The notes under the pieces: generated by a model
What the model saw: only the letters and a program-made list of their open reading frames with translations
Database searches by the model: none
What the model was told of the DNA's origin: nothing
Made by a program: the position numbers and the translations under genes
Assembly: GCA_000372785.1 (NCBI GenBank)
Contig: KB889758.1
Span: 22,751-86,750, forward strand
Direction of reading: 5' to 3'
DNA length: 64,000 bases
Origin: a gamma proteobacterium SCGC AB-629-P17
GTDB taxonomy: Bacteria > Pseudomonadota > Gammaproteobacteria > PS1 > Pseudothioglobaceae
In this document: in pieces, positions 62,656 to 64,000 of the stretch
Position numbering within the stretch: the stretch's first letter is position 1
Layout: each line of letters opens with the position of its first letter

Positions 62656-64000
62656 TTAGTAAAGCCTTAAATACTCAGTTACTTCCCAGTCGCTAACGGC
62701 CTGGTGATAACGATCCCATTCATCCATCTTGTAGGCAAAAAATTGGTTTAGCATTGATTCACCTAAAACCTCTTTTGCAAAATCATCGTGCTGAAGTTTC
62801 TCAATGGCCTCTAGAAGGTTTCGAGGTAGAGATTTAATTTTAGAGGCTTTTATTTCTTCAGGACTTAAGGTGTAAAGATTGACATTTAACGGCTTACCTG
62901 GATCAATCTTATTTTTAATTCCATCTATAGATGCAGCAGTAGTCAAAGCCAACGATAAGTATGGATTCATACACATATCGGCAGCACGGTTCTCTATACA
63001 AAAACGATTTTGTGGAAGTCGAAGCATACATGAACGGTTATTATCTCCATATGCCATTTGAGTTGGGGCCCATGTATGAACTCCACCTTCAAACCCTCCC
63101 ACTACAGGAACCAATCCATTGTAAGAATTGACCGTGGAACATGCCACGGCTGTAATTTCTGATCCATGCTTAATCAAACCACCTACTGCATGGTAGGCCG
63201 CATCCGAAAACTTGCCATTCTTTCCCTCGAATATATTTTTACTTTTCGCAGTACTTGTCAAACTGAAATTAATGTGGGCACCAGAACGCCAATCTCCAAT
63301 TGTTGGTTTCGGCATAAAAGTAATAAACATGCCGTGATTTTTTGCAATCTCTTTGAGCAAAACTCTTAAAAATACCAAACGATCGGCCATTTGAAGTACG
63401 TCTGTATAAGTAAAGTCGAGTTCAAACTGAGAATATGCACCCTCACAAACAACATCCTTCAACCCCCAACCTAATTCATTAAGAGTATCAATCATGTCTC
63501 CAAAAAATTCCATAGAGTCAATGCTATATTCCACGTCATATCCAAAGGCTTGGCGGCGTGGTCGAACACCTTCACCAGGCAAAGGGTCGTCATCAATAGC
63601 CTTGACAGGTTGACCGTTTTCCCAACGCATTGCTATAAATTCGGGTTCGATACCACAAAAAGCTCTATATCCGGCATCCTCAGCATTCTTCACAGCTCTT
63701 TTTAGTGCTTGACGGGGACATAAATTGTAAGGTTTATCCTCCCACCATAAATCAGAAAAAACCCAGGCACAGGTTTTATCCCAAGGACAGATCATCAAAC
63801 TATCAAGATCTGGGACTGGAATCTGATCAGAGTCATTTGGTCCTAATTCTGGAACGAAAGAAACGGAATGAACAGCAAATTGAGGGCCTTTTCCAGCGCA
63901 CAATAACTCAAACTCAGAGATGGGAATAGGTTTAGTTTTAGGAATGCCTAGAAGGTCTATCCAGCATGAAAGAATATACTTAACGCCCGCCTTTTCAAGC
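62656..64000 (-). CDS. Divergent glutamine-synthetase-family ligase, 5' end beyond window edge
   Basis: Frame open to the edge. MICPWDKTCAWVFSDLW, GIEPEFIAMRWENG, CEGAYSQFELDF, MPKPTIGDWRSGAHINFSL, NSYNGLVP, ENRAADMCMNPYL. Confidence 0.85.
   Translation of the reverse strand, partial: LEKAGVKYILSCWIDLLGIPKTKPIPISEFELLCAGKGPQFAVHSVSFVPELGPNDSDQIPVPDLDSLMICPWDKTCAWVFSDLWWEDKPYNLCPRQALKRAVKNAEDAGYRAFCGIEPEFIAMRWENGQPVKAIDDDPLPGEGVRPRRQAFGYDVEYSIDSMEFFGDMIDTLNELGWGLKDVVCEGAYSQFELDFTYTDVLQMADRLVFLRVLLKEIAKNHGMFITFMPKPTIGDWRSGAHINFSLTSTAKSKNIFEGKNGKFSDAAYHAVGGLIKHGSEITAVACSTVNSYNGLVPVVGGFEGGVHTWAPTQMAYGDNNRSCMLRLPQNRFCIENRAADMCMNPYLSLALTTAASIDGIKNKIDPGKPLNVNLYTLSPEEIKASKIKSLPRNLLEAIEKLQHDDFAKEVLGESMLNQFFAYKMDEWDRYHQAVSDWEVTEYLRLY
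63906..64000 (-). repeat. Right arm of an exact inverted repeat (at least 95 bp, open at window edge)
   Basis: Reverse complement is identical to 57901-57995. Confidence 0.97.

Overview
The 64 kb window is coding-dense and comes from a proteobacterial, most likely gammaproteobacterial, chromosome. Gene content suggests a marine sulfur-oxidising or mixotrophic lineage such as SUP05/Thioglobus-like, but that taxonomy is inferred. Most of the window is conserved housekeeping: tig-clpP-clpX-hflX-lon, rsmB, dsbC, pepA, pabC-mltG-tmk-holB-hemL, a TusA/DsrE2/YeeE sulfur-trafficking cluster, rpiA, rdgB, hemW, argB, a PyrK-like flavoprotein, yggS, a yhdP-like gene, tldD and a complete 14-gene nuoA-N operon. 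Two parts are accessory and catabolic. The left end (1-6.3 kb) has an acyl-CoA ligase fragment, a CaiD-like hydratase, c-type cytochromes, an SDR, a GMC oxidoreductase and an enolase-superfamily enzyme. The right end (51.6-64 kb) has GDPD, a DMT exporter, two different Rieske oxygenases, a GloA-like protein, an EutQ-like cupin, a D-hydroxyacid dehydrogenase, an ABC-2 exporter, a MetX-like hydrolase and two tandem glutamine-synthetase-family ligases. The strongest unusual signals are: (i) an exact inverted duplication of at least 95 bp of the 5' end of a GS-like gene, flanking a ~6 kb segment and leaving an orphan 56-codon gene start with an intact RBS, which could be an invertible segment, a rearrangement scar or an assembly chimera; (ii) a four-gene CBS / PII-like / DUF1538 / DUF1538 cluster that looks like an undescribed PII-regulated membrane system; and (iii) GS-like ligases next to Rieske oxygenases, resembling gamma-glutamylation-dependent amine catabolism. 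No tRNA, rRNA, CRISPR array or transposase was recognised.
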